Below are positions 1-8,942 of a stretch of 38,211 nt of DNA, piece after piece (position 1 is the first letter of the stretch; every line of letters starts with the position of its first letter). The stretch is from Thiobacillus sp. GTDB lineage: Bacteria; Pseudomonadota; Gammaproteobacteria; Burkholderiales; Thiobacillaceae. A program made the translations under genes and the position numbers. The notes beneath the pieces were generated by a model that saw only the letters and a list, made by a program, of their open reading frames with translations, ran no database searches and was not told the origin of the DNA. The stretch covers positions 1 to 38,211 of the forward strand of contig JAIBFA010000093.1 of the NCBI GenBank assembly GCA_019459325.1, given 5' to 3'.

Positions 1-1704
1 GCGCCGTTCCCCGGCGGGGCAGGAACCATTTCCCCGGGAGGCAACCTTCCGTTCACCCGCAACACCAGCACGACCGAATACCGGATCGACCGCACCGCCT
101 ATGCCGCCGGTTTCAAGATGAAGCCCAGCCTGCTGGGCGGATCGGTCAGCGTGGCCGTGGACTACACGGGCTACAAGCGGGAGGGCAACCAGCTTGCTTC
201 CGCCCTCGTGATGGCGGGCGGCGGCGGGCCGGCCGCCATCGATTCGTGGCGCGGAATCAATCTCGCCGTCGACGAAAGCATGAAGAAGCTCGGCTTCAGT
301 CTGAGCGCCTCGCCCGGCAAGCTGTTCAATGTCGCCTATGACGTCTCGATGGAGAAGTTCAGCAACCAGGCCCCCGACCTGGTTCGCAACGATTTACTCG
401 GCACCACCGGCGACAGCCGCCAGGATCTCGCGCCTTTCTATTTCGTCCCCGATACCACGCTGGTGACCCAGGGCCTGCGCGTGTCGAAAAACATCGGCGA
501 GCGTGCCGTGCTGGCGGCCGGCTACAGCTATGCCACCCTCGAGCAGGACAATTTCCCGGACCGCTTCACGACGCCGCACGGCGGGCAGACCGACCCTTAC
601 ACCCAGGGCGAAATCAATAACCAGAGCGGCTACCTGACGGCCAGCGCCAATGTGTCCTCAACAATCGGCGTTGAAGGTCATATCAAATACCACAATCGGG
701 AAAATGACTCCTCCTTTCCGGTCCCCCACGTCATCGCGCCCGGCGGAGCCGCCCCGCGCATGACCGGTCCACGGATCAACAGCATCGAATCGATGGATTA
801 TGGTGTGGCCGCCAATTGGCGTCCGGGCGTCATGCGTTCCAGCCTCACCCTGGGCTGGCAGCGCATCGACCGGCAACGCGATCTGACCTACCGTCTCGAT
901 GGCGAGGGGATTCCTCCCGAGCGCATCCTTTACCGCGAAGACAGCCTGTCCGACGAGGTCTATCTGAAGTGGATCGCCCGCCCGGCCGCAGGGTTCACGC
1001 TTCGCCTCAGCCCGTCCTACAGCTGGGCTGACAAGGTCGGCCTGGTCACCGAGCCCGAACAGGCGCTCAAGGTAAAGACCATGCTGAGCTATGCCTCTCC
1101 CAGCGGCTGGCTGGCCAGCGGTTACTATGACTACAAGCACAAGCAGAACGATGGCCTCAGCTATGTCGGCACGGGGGGCAGCACGGTCACCCAGGACGTG
1201 GACGACACCTTCCATTCCGCCGGCGTCAGTTTCAACGTGATGCCGAGGGAGACCATCAACACATCGCTCAGCCTGTTCTGGACCCAGAATGATTTCGAGA
1301 GCTTTTTCTTCTCCACGGACAACCCGCGTTTCGCGAACAGCCCCAGTGTCGCATTCCTGTCTGCGGGGCCGTCCACCTACAAGATTGACAGCTACGGCCT
1401 CACGCTGGGGGCAGACTGGCAGACCAACGAAAAGCTCAAGCTGAGCGGCAGCTACACCCTCACCCAGAACAAGGGCGACACCGCCAGCGGCGAAGTTCTG
1501 CTCGCGTTGCAGACCGCCACCGGCACGATCGACTCCCGCATCGACAACACCCTGCACTCGATCTCGCTGGGGGCCGACTACACCTTGACTCCGAAGACCA
1601 CGCTGCGCGCCAACTACATCTACGACTACTACGATGACAGCGCCTACGACCTGCTGACCGGCGGCGTCAACATGCTTGCCGTCGGCGTTTCGTTCTCGAT
1701 GTAA
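1..1704 (+). CDS. MtrB/PioB-family decahaem-associated outer-membrane porin, 3' part
   Basis: The frame is open from base 1, so the start lies upstream and 567 codons are visible; the first internal ATG (118) is not a credible start. The product is rich in alternating polar/hydrophobic strands with Tyr, Trp and Thr, ends in a strand-like AVGVSFSM tail, and contains periodic strand-turn units typical of a large beta-barrel. The pattern fits MtrB/PioB porins, which sheathe a periplasmic decahaem cytochrome and carry electrons across the outer membrane for iron oxidation or metal reduction. No multihaem cytochrome is inside the window; its partner would be expected upstream. A strong hairpin follows the stop. 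Family assignment is by overall sequence character, so direction of electron flow cannot be stated. Confidence 0.75.
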   Translation, partial: APFPGGAGTISPGGNLPFTRNTSTTEYRIDRTAYAAGFKMKPSLLGGSVSVAVDYTGYKREGNQLASALVMAGGGGPAAIDSWRGINLAVDESMKKLGFSLSASPGKLFNVAYDVSMEKFSNQAPDLVRNDLLGTTGDSRQDLAPFYFVPDTTLVTQGLRVSKNIGERAVLAAGYSYATLEQDNFPDRFTTPHGGQTDPYTQGEINNQSGYLTASANVSSTIGVEGHIKYHNRENDSSFPVPHVIAPGGAAPRMTGPRINSIESMDYGVAANWRPGVMRSSLTLGWQRIDRQRDLTYRLDGEGIPPERILYREDSLSDEVYLKWIARPAAGFTLRLSPSYSWADKVGLVTEPEQALKVKTMLSYASPSGWLASGYYDYKHKQNDGLSYVGTGGSTVTQDVDDTFHSAGVSFNVMPRETINTSLSLFWTQNDFESFFFSTDNPRFANSPSVAFLSAGPSTYKIDSYGLTLGADWQTNEKLKLSGSYTLTQNKGDTASGEVLLALQTATGTIDSRIDNTLHSISLGADYTLTPKTTLRANYIYDYYDDSAYDLLTGGVNMLAVGVSFSM

Positions 1705-1709
1705 TCCCG

Positions 1710-1740
1710 AAAAAAAGAGGGGGCGTTACCGCCCCCTCTT
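1710..1740 (-). terminator. Rho-independent terminator of trpE (probably bidirectional)
   Basis: Perfect 11-bp stem: AAGAGGGGGCG (1715-1725), loop TTAC, CGCCCCCTCTT (1730-1740). On the minus strand it is followed directly by a run of seven T, giving a classical terminator 20 bp after the trpE stop. On the plus strand the same hairpin sits just after the porin stop but with a poor T-tract. Confidence 0.9.
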
Positions 1741-1759
1741 CTGCCCTCGCCCCGGCGGA

Positions 1760-3214
1760 TCAGCTCTGCAGCATTTCCGCCGCGCGCACGATCGCGCGCG
1801 CCTTGTTCTGCGTTTCCGTCCACTCGTTGTCGGGCACCGAGTCTGCCACGATACCGGCCCCCGCCTGCACAAACAGCGTCTGGTCCTTAACCACGGCGGT
1901 GCGGATGGCAATCGCCAGGTCCATGTCGCCGTTGAAGCCGAGATAGCCGACCGCACCGGCGTAGATGCCGCGCTTGCTCGGTTCCAGTTCGTCGATGATT
2001 TCCATCGCGCGCACCTTGGGCGCACCGGACACCGTACCGGCCGGGAAGCTGGCGCGCAGCACGTCAAGCGCGGACAACCCCGGCTTCAGCCTGCCCTCGA
2101 CGTTGGAGACGATATGCATGACGTGCGAGTAGCGCTCGATCTGCATGTTCTCGGTGACCTTGACGCTGCCGGTCACCGCCACACGTCCGGTGTCGTTGCG
2201 GCCCAGATCCAGCAGTTGCAGGTGCTCGGCGCACTCCTTGGGGTCGGCCAACAGCTCCTCGGCGAGACGCTGGTCGTCCTCGCGCGTGAGCCCGCGCGGA
2301 CGCGTGCCGGCAATCGGACGCAGGGTGACGGTGTCGCCTTCGAGCCGCACCAGGATTTCGGGCGAGGAGCCGACCACGTGGAAGCCGCCGAAGTCGTAAT
2401 AGAACATGTAGGGCGAGGGATTGAGACTGCGCAGCGCGCGGTACAGCGACAGCGGCGAGGCGGCGAACGGGCGCGACATGCGCTGGCTCAGCACCACCTG
2501 CATGATGTCGCCGGCGGCGATGTAGTCCTTGGCTTTTTGCACCGCGGCCTTGAACTCGGCTTCACCGAATTCCGATCGCGGCTCGTCCACGGCCACCGCG
2601 GGCTCGGCCGGCAGATGCACCGGCGCACGCAGTTGTTCGGCCAGTTCGGTCAGGCGCAGGTGGCCCTGCGCATACGCGTCCGGCTGCATCGGATCGGCGT
2701 GGGTGATGAGGTAAAGCTTGCCGGCGAGGTTGTCGAACACCGCCAGTTCCTCGGTCAGCATGAGCAGGATGTCCGGCGTGTGCAGCACATCGTCCTTGCG
2801 TTTGTCGGCCAGGCGCTTCTCGATGTAGCGGATGGTGTCGTAACCGAAGTAGCCGGCCAGCCCGCCGGTGAAGCGCGGCAGCCTGGCCACCGGCGCCGCC
2901 TTGAAGCGTGCCTGAAAGTCGGCGATGAAGGCCAGCGGATCGGGCAGCGTGTGCTCTTCCATCACCTGGCCGTCGGTTTCCACCGTCAGCAGGTGGGCGC
3001 GGACGCGCAACACCGTTCGTGCCGGCAGGCCGATGAAGGAATAGCGGCCGAAACGCTCGCCGCCCACCACCGATTCGAGCAGGTAGGTGTAAGGCACGTT
3101 GCCCAGCTTAAGGTACACCGAGAGCGGCGTTTCCAGGTCGCCGGGCATCTCGCGCACCAGCGGGATGCGGTTGTAGCCCTGGCGGGCGAGGTCGAAGAAG
3201 TCTTGTTCAGTCAT
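1760..3214 (-). CDS. trpE: Anthranilate synthase component I
   Basis: Converts chorismate and ammonia (glutamine with TrpG) to anthranilate, the first step of tryptophan synthesis. The 484 residues match the usual length. The N-terminal regulatory part has the LLES motif (45-48) followed by RYSFIGL, the region where tryptophan binds in TrpE. The C-terminal chorismate-binding domain shows [32 protein letters not shown] and [10 protein letters not shown]. It is the last gene of rpe-gph-trpE on the minus strand. The usual partners trpG, trpD and trpC do not follow: a terminator and the porin gene occupy that place. No Shine-Dalgarno precedes the ATG; an inverted-repeat element begins 5 bp upstream. 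Confidence 0.96.
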   Translation of the reverse strand: MTEQDFFDLARQGYNRIPLVREMPGDLETPLSVYLKLGNVPYTYLLESVVGGERFGRYSFIGLPARTVLRVRAHLLTVETDGQVMEEHTLPDPLAFIADFQARFKAAPVARLPRFTGGLAGYFGYDTIRYIEKRLADKRKDDVLHTPDILLMLTEELAVFDNLAGKLYLITHADPMQPDAYAQGHLRLTELAEQLRAPVHLPAEPAVAVDEPRSEFGEAEFKAAVQKAKDYIAAGDIMQVVLSQRMSRPFAASPLSLYRALRSLNPSPYMFYYDFGGFHVVGSSPEILVRLEGDTVTLRPIAGTRPRGLTREDDQRLAEELLADPKECAEHLQLLDLGRNDTGRVAVTGSVKVTENMQIERYSHVMHIVSNVEGRLKPGLSALDVLRASFPAGTVSGAPKVRAMEIIDELEPSKRGIYAGAVGYLGFNGDMDLAIAIRTAVVKDQTLFVQAGAGIVADSVPDNEWTETQNKARAIVRAAEMLQS

Positions 3215-3218
3215 TTTC

Positions 3219-3337
3219 AGGGGTCAGGATTCAGGATTCAGGGGTCAGGGAACAGCGCATCATGCGCCCGATCAAGAAGACCAGCGCCGCCATCGGCGGC
3301 ACGCCCCCTGAATCCTGATCCCTGAATCCTGACCCCT
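3219..3337. repeat. Inverted-repeat element, copy 1 (gph-trpE junction)
   Basis: The left arm AGGGGTCAGGATTCAGG (3219-3235) is the exact reverse complement of 3321-3337. Each arm continues with further short units of the GGTCAGG / ATTCAGG type, so the arms are themselves degenerate tandem repeats. The interior (about 3251-3303) is unlike that of copy 2. The element fills the whole space between gph and trpE and abuts the trpE start codon. Confidence 0.85.
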
Positions 3338-3342
3338 AAACA

Positions 3343-4023
3343 TCACGCCTTCGCCACCATCTTCGCCGCCTCGACCAGGCTCGGCACGACTGCGTCCAGA
3401 TCGAGCTCTGCGACCGGGCGGCCGCGGTTGTAGCCGTAGGGCACGCAGAACACCGGACAGCCAGCGGCGCGCGCGGCCTGGGTGTCGTTGAGCGAATCGC
3501 CGATCAGCAGCAGCTCGGCCGGTTTCACCTTGAACACCTCGCAGGCGTGCAGCAGCGGCAGCGGGTCGGGCTTGCGCTTCGGCAGCGTGTCGCCGGAGAG
3601 GATCAGCTCGAAGTAATCGAACAGCCCGGTGTCCTTCAGGAGCGGATGGGTGAACTGCGCCGCCTTGTTGGTGATGCAGGCGATATGCACGCCCATCGCC
3701 TTGAAGGCGTCGAGGCCTTCGACCACGCCGTCGAACGGACGCGAATGCAGCGACACGTGTTCGCCGTAATGCTTCTGGTACGACGCGATGGCCTGCTCGA
3801 ACAGCGCCGCATCGGGCTCGGCGTCCATCTCGCCGGTGAGTACGCGCTTGACCAGGCGCGACACGCCGTTGCCGATGTAGGTGGAAATCGTTTCCAGCGA
3901 CGGACAGGGACGACCAAGGTCGGCCATCATCAGTTCGGCGGCATGCGCCAGGTCCGGCGCGGTATTGAGCAGGGTGCCGTCGAGGTCGATGACGACGGCT
4001 TTGATCGGGAGGGGGAAGTTCAT
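3343..4023 (-). CDS. gph: Phosphoglycolate phosphatase, HAD superfamily
   Basis: Hydrolyses 2-phosphoglycolate, a product of the Rubisco oxygenase reaction and of DNA 3'-end repair. The 226 residues carry all HAD motifs: nucleophile motif DLDGT (Asp13 and Asp15), TNK (118-120), Lys151 in KRKPDP, and GDSLND (175-180) for magnesium. The position between rpe and trpE is the common arrangement in beta- and gammaproteobacteria, and the link with rpe fits a Calvin-cycle autotroph. The 5' leader consists almost entirely of inverted-repeat copy 2, and no clear ribosome-binding site is visible before the ATG. Other HAD phosphatases share these motifs, so the substrate rests mainly on gene order and overall similarity. 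Confidence 0.92.
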   Translation of the reverse strand: MNFPLPIKAVVIDLDGTLLNTAPDLAHAAELMMADLGRPCPSLETISTYIGNGVSRLVKRVLTGEMDAEPDAALFEQAIASYQKHYGEHVSLHSRPFDGVVEGLDAFKAMGVHIACITNKAAQFTHPLLKDTGLFDYFELILSGDTLPKRKPDPLPLLHACEVFKVKPAELLLIGDSLNDTQAARAAGCPVFCVPYGYNRGRPVAELDLDAVVPSLVEAAKMVAKA

Positions 4024-4030
4024 TTTTTCT

Positions 4031-4145
4031 AGGGATCAGGATTCAGGAGTCAGGGGTCAGGGACGGTGCGGCCTGTGGCCGCGCTCAGCGTCAAGGGCGC
4101 GAAGCACAAAGCCCCCTAGCCCCTGACCCCTGAATCCTGACCCCT
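4031..4145. repeat. Inverted-repeat element, copy 2 (rpe-gph junction)
   Basis: Left arm 4031-4047 matches the reverse complement of 4129-4145 at 16 of 17 bases and has the same core as copy 1 (CAGGATTCAGG). The interior sequence differs from copy 1. It lies between the rpe stop and the gph start, 7 bp from the gph ATG. Confidence 0.85.
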
Positions 4146-4151
4146 ATGTTT

Positions 4152-4835
4152 TTAAACCTTCGCCAGTTCCGCGCGCATCGCGGCGATGATGCTGTTGTAG
4201 CGCTGCGGGTCGCTGTCCTTGGCGGCGCCGAACACGGCGGAGCCGGCAACGAAGGTGTCGACGCCGGCACGCGCCACTTCGGCGATGTTGGCGGGACCGA
4301 CGCCGCCGTCGATCTCGATGTTCACGTTGAGGCCGCGGTCGTCGATCATCTTGCGCACGGCGCGTGCCTTGTCGAGCACGTAGGGGATGAACTTCTGACC
4401 GCCGAAGCCGGGGTTCACACTCATCAGCAGCACCATGTCGATCTTGTCCAGCGTGTATTCCAGCACGTCGAGCGGGGTCGCCGGGTTGAACACCAGACCG
4501 GCCTTGCAGCCGTTTTCCTTGATCAGGCCGATGGTGCGGTCGATGTGCTCGGACGCTTCCGGGTGGAAGGTGATGTAGGTGGCCCCCGCTTTTGCGAAGT
4601 CGGGAATGATGCGGTCGACCGGCTTGACCATCAGGTGCACGTCGATCGGCGCGGTGACGCCGTGCTTGCGCAGCGCCTCGCACACCAGCGGGCCGATGGT
4701 CAGGTTGGGCACATAGTGGTTGTCCATCACGTCGAAGTGGACGATGTCGGCGCCGGAGGCGAGCACGTTGTCGACTTCCTCGCCAAGCCGGGCAAAGTTG
4801 GCGGACAGGATGGACGGGGCGATGCGGTAAGTCAT
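4152..4835 (-). CDS. rpe: Ribulose-phosphate 3-epimerase
   Basis: Interconverts ribulose 5-phosphate and xylulose 5-phosphate in the pentose phosphate and Calvin cycles. The 227-residue TIM barrel shows [13 protein letters not shown] near the N-terminus, metal ligands His33 and Asp35 in HFDVMD, His67 in DVHLMV, the [12 protein letters not shown] phosphate/active-site loop, and EIDGGV with the catalytic Asp. A GGAG sits 8 bp before the ATG. It is first of the minus-strand set rpe-gph-trpE; the 217 bp upstream (4836-5052), shared with the divergent apaG, hold its promoter, in which I see no clear boxes. Confidence 0.96.
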   Translation of the reverse strand: MTYRIAPSILSANFARLGEEVDNVLASGADIVHFDVMDNHYVPNLTIGPLVCEALRKHGVTAPIDVHLMVKPVDRIIPDFAKAGATYITFHPEASEHIDRTIGLIKENGCKAGLVFNPATPLDVLEYTLDKIDMVLLMSVNPGFGGQKFIPYVLDKARAVRKMIDDRGLNVNIEIDGGVGPANIAEVARAGVDTFVAGSAVFGAAKDSDPQRYNSIIAAMRAELAKV

Positions 4836-5052
4836 GGGAAGCTCCGGGAATTTTGGGAAAACCCGGTCATTTTAACCCGGATAATTCCTCCGCACGCGAG
4901 CGAAGGACGCGGATTCGCGCGCGCGTTGGGCGGCTTGCCCGTTGCCGGCTCGCGCGCAGGCTCGCGGAACCGCCTGATGGGTTTATCCGGTTTATTCAGT
5001 CCGCCACGTCATTGCGTTACACTCCGCGCATTCCATCCCGTCGAGCAAACCC

Positions 5053-5436
5053 GTGGCCGAAGGCAAGAAATATCACATCAGCATCAACGTCAACACGACG
5101 TATCTGGCCGAGCAGAGCGATCCCTCTTCGGACCGCTACGTGTTCGCCTACACCATCACCATCGCCAACACCGGCACCGTGGCGGCCCAGCTGATCTCGC
5201 GCCACTGGATCATCACCGACGCCGAAAACGTCACCCAGGAAGTCAAAGGCCTCGGCGTGGTCGGCGAACAGCCGCTGCTGCGACCGGGCGAGAGCTTCGA
5301 ATACACCAGCGGCACCGCGATGGCCACCCCGGTCGGCACCATGCACGGCACCTATCAGATGGTGGCGGAAGACGGCAACAAGTTCGACGCCGAGATTCCC
5401 GTATTCACCCTGTCGATGCCCCGGGTTCTTCATTAA
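5053..5436 (+). CDS. apaG: ApaG-domain protein
   Basis: A 127-residue single-domain protein with a fibronectin-III-like beta fold. It matches ApaG throughout: SINVNTTYLAEQSDP at the N-terminus, then GLGVVGEQPLLRPGESFEYTS, then GTMHGTYQM, including the conserved G-x-G-x-x-G turn. ApaG is associated with Co2+/Mg2+ resistance phenotypes, but its biochemical role is not settled. The start is GTG at 5053, chosen because the conserved domain begins within a few residues. It is divergent from rpe and followed by a minus-strand microprotein gene. Confidence 0.93.
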   Translation: MAEGKKYHISINVNTTYLAEQSDPSSDRYVFAYTITIANTGTVAAQLISRHWIITDAENVTQEVKGLGVVGEQPLLRPGESFEYTSGTAMATPVGTMHGTYQMVAEDGNKFDAEIPVFTLSMPRVLH

Positions 5437-5507
5437 ATCCGGCGTACTGCCCCGATAGTCATGGCGCGGCCCAGCCGCGCACCTCGCTTGCATCTTGCGC
5501 CTGACGC

Positions 5508-5600
5508 TTATTTCTTCATCGTCCACCACACGATGAATACGAACAGCCCCAGCGCAATGCCGGCTTCCAGCAACAGCCAGCCCAATCCCTGACTCTCCAT
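5508..5600 (-). CDS. 30-residue single-span membrane microprotein
   Basis: A short open frame on the minus strand, ATG at 5600, stop TAA at 5508. It encodes a polar start (MESQGLGW), one hydrophobic segment of about 18 residues (LLLEAGIALGLFVFIVWW) and a basic end (TMKK), the layout of a small inner-membrane protein. GGAGAG lies about 11 bp upstream. It sits between apaG and mltA, an otherwise unexplained gap. I recall similar tiny proteins at this locus in related bacteria but cannot check; function unknown. Confidence 0.6.
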   Translation of the reverse strand: MESQGLGWLLLEAGIALGLFVFIVWWTMKK

Positions 5601-5661
5601 TTAAATGGGTCTCTCCATTGTTATACTCGGCGGGTGTTTTTGATCTGAGCCATCTTCACCT

Positions 5662-6900
5662 GTGATGCTGTTACGCGCAAGCCCGTGGCTGTTCGCCCTG
5701 TTGTTGTCAGCCTGTGCGGTGCGCCCGCCCGTGGCGCCGACCGCGCCACCCCGGGTGCCGACGCCGGCGCCCTCCCTGCCGCCGGCACTCATCCCCACGC
5801 CGGCAGTGTCTTATCCCACGCTCAAACCGGTGGACTGGGCCGCCGTCACGTTCTGGCAGGACGATGCGGTCAGCGAAACCTGGGGCGCCTTCCTGCAAAG
5901 CTGTTCCACGCTGGTCAAGCGCGCCGCCTGGCAGGCGGTCTGTGCCGAAGCAGCCGGCATGGCCGCGCCCGATGACGCGACCATTCGGGCTTTTTTCGAG
6001 CGGCGTTTCCAGCCCTATCAGGCCACGCAGGAAGACGGCAGTGTTGAAGGACTGGTGACCGGCTATTACGAACCCCTGCTGAAAGGCGACCGTGTGCGCA
6101 CCGATCGCGCGCGCTTCCCCCTCTACGCCGCGCCCGACGACCTCATCGCGGTGGACCTGGCGAGCGTCTATCCCGAGCTGAAAAACCTGCGCCTGCGCGG
6201 ACGGCTGGCGGGCAACAAACTGGTGCCCTATCCCACCCGCAAGGAAATCGAGACGGCCAGCGGCAATGGCAACGGCTTCAAGGGCAAGCCCATCGCCTGG
6301 GCCGAGGACCCGGTGGACCTGTTCTTCCTGCAGATCCAGGGCTCGGGCCGCATCGAGCTGCCCGACGGTTCGCACATGCGCGTCGGCTACGCGGACCAGA
6401 ACGGCCATCCGTATCAGTCCATCGGCAAGCTCCTGGTCGAACGCGGCGAGCTGAAACTCGAACAGGCGTCGATGCAAGGCATCAAGGAGTGGGGCGCGAA
6501 GAATCCCGACAAGCTGTCGGAGCTGCTCGCCAGCAACCCGAGTTTCGTATTCTTCCGCGAACTGCCCAACGGTCTGACCGGCCCGCTCGGTGCGCTCGGC
6601 GTGCCGCTCACCGGCGGCCGCTCGATCGCGATCGATCCGCGCTTCATTCCGCTCGGCGCGCCGGTCTTCCTCGCCACCACCCAGCCCAATTCGCCGGAAC
6701 CGCTGAACCGGCTGGTGATGGCGCAGGACACCGGCGGCGCCATTCGCGGCGGGGTGCGCGCCGATTTCTTCTGGGGTTTCGGCGATACGGCGGGCGAGCT
6801 GGCCGGCCGCATGAAACAGCGCGGCCGCCTATGGGTGCTGCTGCCCAAAACCTGGCCCGACCTCGCGTCGGCGTCCAACCCGCAGCCCCCGAAAAACTAG
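5662..6900 (+). CDS. mltA: Membrane-bound lytic murein transglycosylase A
   Basis: Cleaves the glycan strand of peptidoglycan with formation of 1,6-anhydromuramic acid, acting from the inner face of the outer membrane. The N-terminus is a lipoprotein signal with the lipobox LLSAC (Cys18 counted from the GTG), followed by a Pro-rich linker. The MltA domain shows VEGLVTGYYEP, then FFLQIQGSGRIELPDG, and the C-terminal 3D domain carries MAQDTGGAIRG, in which Asp356 corresponds to the catalytic Asp of the family. The length of 412-413 residues is normal. The start may be GTG 5662 or the adjacent ATG 5665; neither has a strong ribosome-binding site. 205 bp follow before the kinase gene. Confidence 0.95.
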   Translation: MMLLRASPWLFALLLSACAVRPPVAPTAPPRVPTPAPSLPPALIPTPAVSYPTLKPVDWAAVTFWQDDAVSETWGAFLQSCSTLVKRAAWQAVCAEAAGMAAPDDATIRAFFERRFQPYQATQEDGSVEGLVTGYYEPLLKGDRVRTDRARFPLYAAPDDLIAVDLASVYPELKNLRLRGRLAGNKLVPYPTRKEIETASGNGNGFKGKPIAWAEDPVDLFFLQIQGSGRIELPDGSHMRVGYADQNGHPYQSIGKLLVERGELKLEQASMQGIKEWGAKNPDKLSELLASNPSFVFFRELPNGLTGPLGALGVPLTGGRSIAIDPRFIPLGAPVFLATTQPNSPEPLNRLVMAQDTGGAIRGGVRADFFWGFGDTAGELAGRMKQRGRLWVLLPKTWPDLASASNPQPPKN

Positions 6901-7105
6901 CGCACGGTCAAGGCGAGCCCTTTACGCACCCGCGTTCAACACCCGCGTTCAAATTGAGGCGGCCACAATCCAGCGCTGCCATCGCACATCGCCGGCGTGA
7001 ACCTATCCTAGGTCCGCGGCACTGGGGTTCTGTCAGACATCGCTGATTGACCTGTCGAATGATTCCTGCAATAACGCCTTCTGGACCCTCGTAACGACGC
7101 CTCTC

Positions 7106-8479
7106 ATGCCGAACACACTTTCACCCGCCGCGAGTCGTGCGCCGTCGCGCTGGCACGATGGATTACGCCTCAGCACCCATCTTTATCTGGCCGTCGGCAT
7201 GGCGCTCCTGATCGGCATGCTGGTGGCAAGCTACATGCAAGCCTCTGCCGGTCTCGAGGCCATGAAACAATTCGGGATCTCGAGCCAGCACGCCGACCAT
7301 CTGGATCGCGTACACCGACTGTTCCTTGAACGCCAATCAGCGGGCCGCGGATACGCGCTTACGCGCGACCCGGCGTACCTCGCCTCGTATCGCGAGACCG
7401 CTGCAAAAATCCAGGACAGCCTGAAGATTGTCCAACAGGATCTCAGGGACCCATTTCGGACCGAGACCGCCGAACTCGTCAAACAGGCCCAGGCCATGGC
7501 CGCTCACATGGACGCCGTCGTCGCACGCATTGAACGCGGGGAGCAGCCGGAAAAAGACTGGTTTGACCAGGGCACCCTCGCGATGGAGGCCTACAAACGC
7601 CAGCACAACACGATGAAAGCCGAACTGCTCACGCAAAATCTGGAGAACGTCAGGCAGTCGGTGAGCGGCTTCGAGAACGCCCGGATCAGTACGGTGCTGC
7701 TGGCCATCGCCTCGCTTTTGCTATTGCTGATGACCACCTCTCAGAAGCAGAAAAAACAGGAGCTGCAAGAAAGAATCCAGCACATGCTGGAGGCGGAAAA
7801 TGAACGGCTCGAACGCGAAGTGCGCCTTCGCACCAAGGAATTGACGAATCTCGCCACCTATCTGACCGAGGTGCGGGAAACGGAGAAACTGAATCTGGCG
7901 CGCGAGATGCACGATGAACTGGGCGCGCTGCTGACGGCTGCCAAACTCGACGCCGACTGGATCGAACGCACGCTGCCGCCGGAGTCCACGGCGCTCGTTG
8001 CGCAACGCATGGCGCGCCTGCGCCAGAGCCTGACCAGCGGAATCACCCTCAAGCGGCGGATTACCAACGACCTACGGCCGGCATTGCTGTATGACCTCGG
8101 TCTGATCGAGGCGCTCAGGGCCCTGATCGATGAGTTCAGGCAGGGCGAGGAGATCGAGGTGAAGGTGGAACTGCCCGAGGCCGAACCCGAACTCTCCGAT
8201 GCGGTCTCGCTCAGCCTGTTCCGTATCGTCCAGGAGGCCTTTACCAACATCCGCAAGTACGCCCACGCCCAGCATGTCGGCGTGTCGCTGCGCCTCACCC
8301 CGACCGCCATCGAACTGACCATCGAGGATGACGGGGTCGGCTTCGACCTGGACTCGCCCAAGCTCGCCCGTCATGGGCTTGCCGGTATCAAGCATCGGGT
8401 CTTCACCCACGGGGGGCAACTCGATATCCGGACCGCCCCGGGCACCGGCGTCACGATCCGGGCCGTGCTGCCGGCCTGA
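7106..8479 (+). CDS. Membrane sensor histidine kinase, CHASE3-like sensor, NarX/DegS-type kinase core
   Basis: Senses an unknown signal and phosphorylates a response regulator. Order of parts: cytoplasmic start; transmembrane segment about 22-44; extracytoplasmic helical region about 45-190 resembling CHASE3; second transmembrane segment about 193-211; a charged coiled coil; HisKA_3 dimerisation domain with phospho-acceptor His269 in REMHDELGALL; HATPase with EAFTNIRKYAHA (N box), DDGVGFD and GLAGIKHR. HisKA_3 kinases typically pair with LuxR/NarL-type regulators, and one lies just downstream on the opposite strand (8943-9578). The gene converges on the CheY-like regulator with a 33-bp gap. 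Upstream, TGTCAGACAT (about 7036) resembles half of the dyad described at other island promoters. Confidence 0.9.
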   Translation: MPNTLSPAASRAPSRWHDGLRLSTHLYLAVGMALLIGMLVASYMQASAGLEAMKQFGISSQHADHLDRVHRLFLERQSAGRGYALTRDPAYLASYRETAAKIQDSLKIVQQDLRDPFRTETAELVKQAQAMAAHMDAVVARIERGEQPEKDWFDQGTLAMEAYKRQHNTMKAELLTQNLENVRQSVSGFENARISTVLLAIASLLLLLMTTSQKQKKQELQERIQHMLEAENERLEREVRLRTKELTNLATYLTEVRETEKLNLAREMHDELGALLTAAKLDADWIERTLPPESTALVAQRMARLRQSLTSGITLKRRITNDLRPALLYDLGLIEALRALIDEFRQGEEIEVKVELPEAEPELSDAVSLSLFRIVQEAFTNIRKYAHAQHVGVSLRLTPTAIELTIEDDGVGFDLDSPKLARHGLAGIKHRVFTHGGQLDIRTAPGTGVTIRAVLPA

Positions 8480-8512
8480 AGTCCGGACGGCGGAGCGACT
8501 CAGAACAAGGCG

Positions 8513-8899
8513 TCAGGCCACGGATTTTTTGTGCGCCGCGTCGACCACGTAATCGATCAGCTGGTTGATGTGCAGAGATTTGTCAAAGAAAGCATCCATG
8601 CCGAAGCGTTCGCAACGCTGCCGCATGCTGCCATTCGCGTAGTTGGTCAGCACGACCTTGCGCGGTTTGCCGTACAGGCCAGAATCGGTCTGCAGCGCAT
8701 CCAGCACCCCGACGCCGCTGCCCTGCTTGAGCTCGATATCGATGATCACCAGATCGGCCTGATTTTGTGCCAGCTGGCGCAGCGCCTCGGCCTCGCCATC
8801 CGCGCAACCGCAGAACTCGACGCCGTCAAGCTCGCACAACATGCCCGCGAGCAGTTCCTGCAGCAGAGGGGAATCCTCGATCAGAAAGACTTTGAGCAT
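8513..8899 (-). CDS. Single-domain (CheY-like) response regulator
   Basis: A 128-residue receiver domain with no output domain. Acidic pocket Glu8/Asp9, phospho-acceptor Asp54 in LVIIDIEL, LTN for the conserved Thr region and Lys107 in FFDKSLHI are all present. I start it at ATG 8899, where the receiver fold begins (MLKVFLIEDS). A longer in-frame start at 8974 would add 25 residues without domain character and overlap the upstream gene. It lies 43 bp downstream of the NarL-type regulator and is probably co-transcribed with it. It may act by protein contact or as a phosphate sink for the neighbouring kinase. Confidence 0.88.
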   Translation of the reverse strand: MLKVFLIEDSPLLQELLAGMLCELDGVEFCGCADGEAEALRQLAQNQADLVIIDIELKQGSGVGVLDALQTDSGLYGKPRKVVLTNYANGSMRQRCERFGMDAFFDKSLHINQLIDYVVDAAHKKSVA

Positions 8900-8942
8900 A
8901 GTGGCGTGGGGCCAGTTGGCGTTTACTGGAGAAGGTAAGGCC

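Noticed and set aside
1676..3325. A 549-codon plus-strand open frame antisense to trpE
   Set aside because: It is the GC-rich shadow of trpE; the trpE reading has full family motifs and the antisense product is Arg/His/Gln-rich with no recognisable domain.
3219..4145. CRISPR array, because of short repeated GGTCAGG/ATTCAGG units
   Set aside because: Units are 7-8 bases without regular spacers and are arranged as inverted arms; there are no cas genes in the window.
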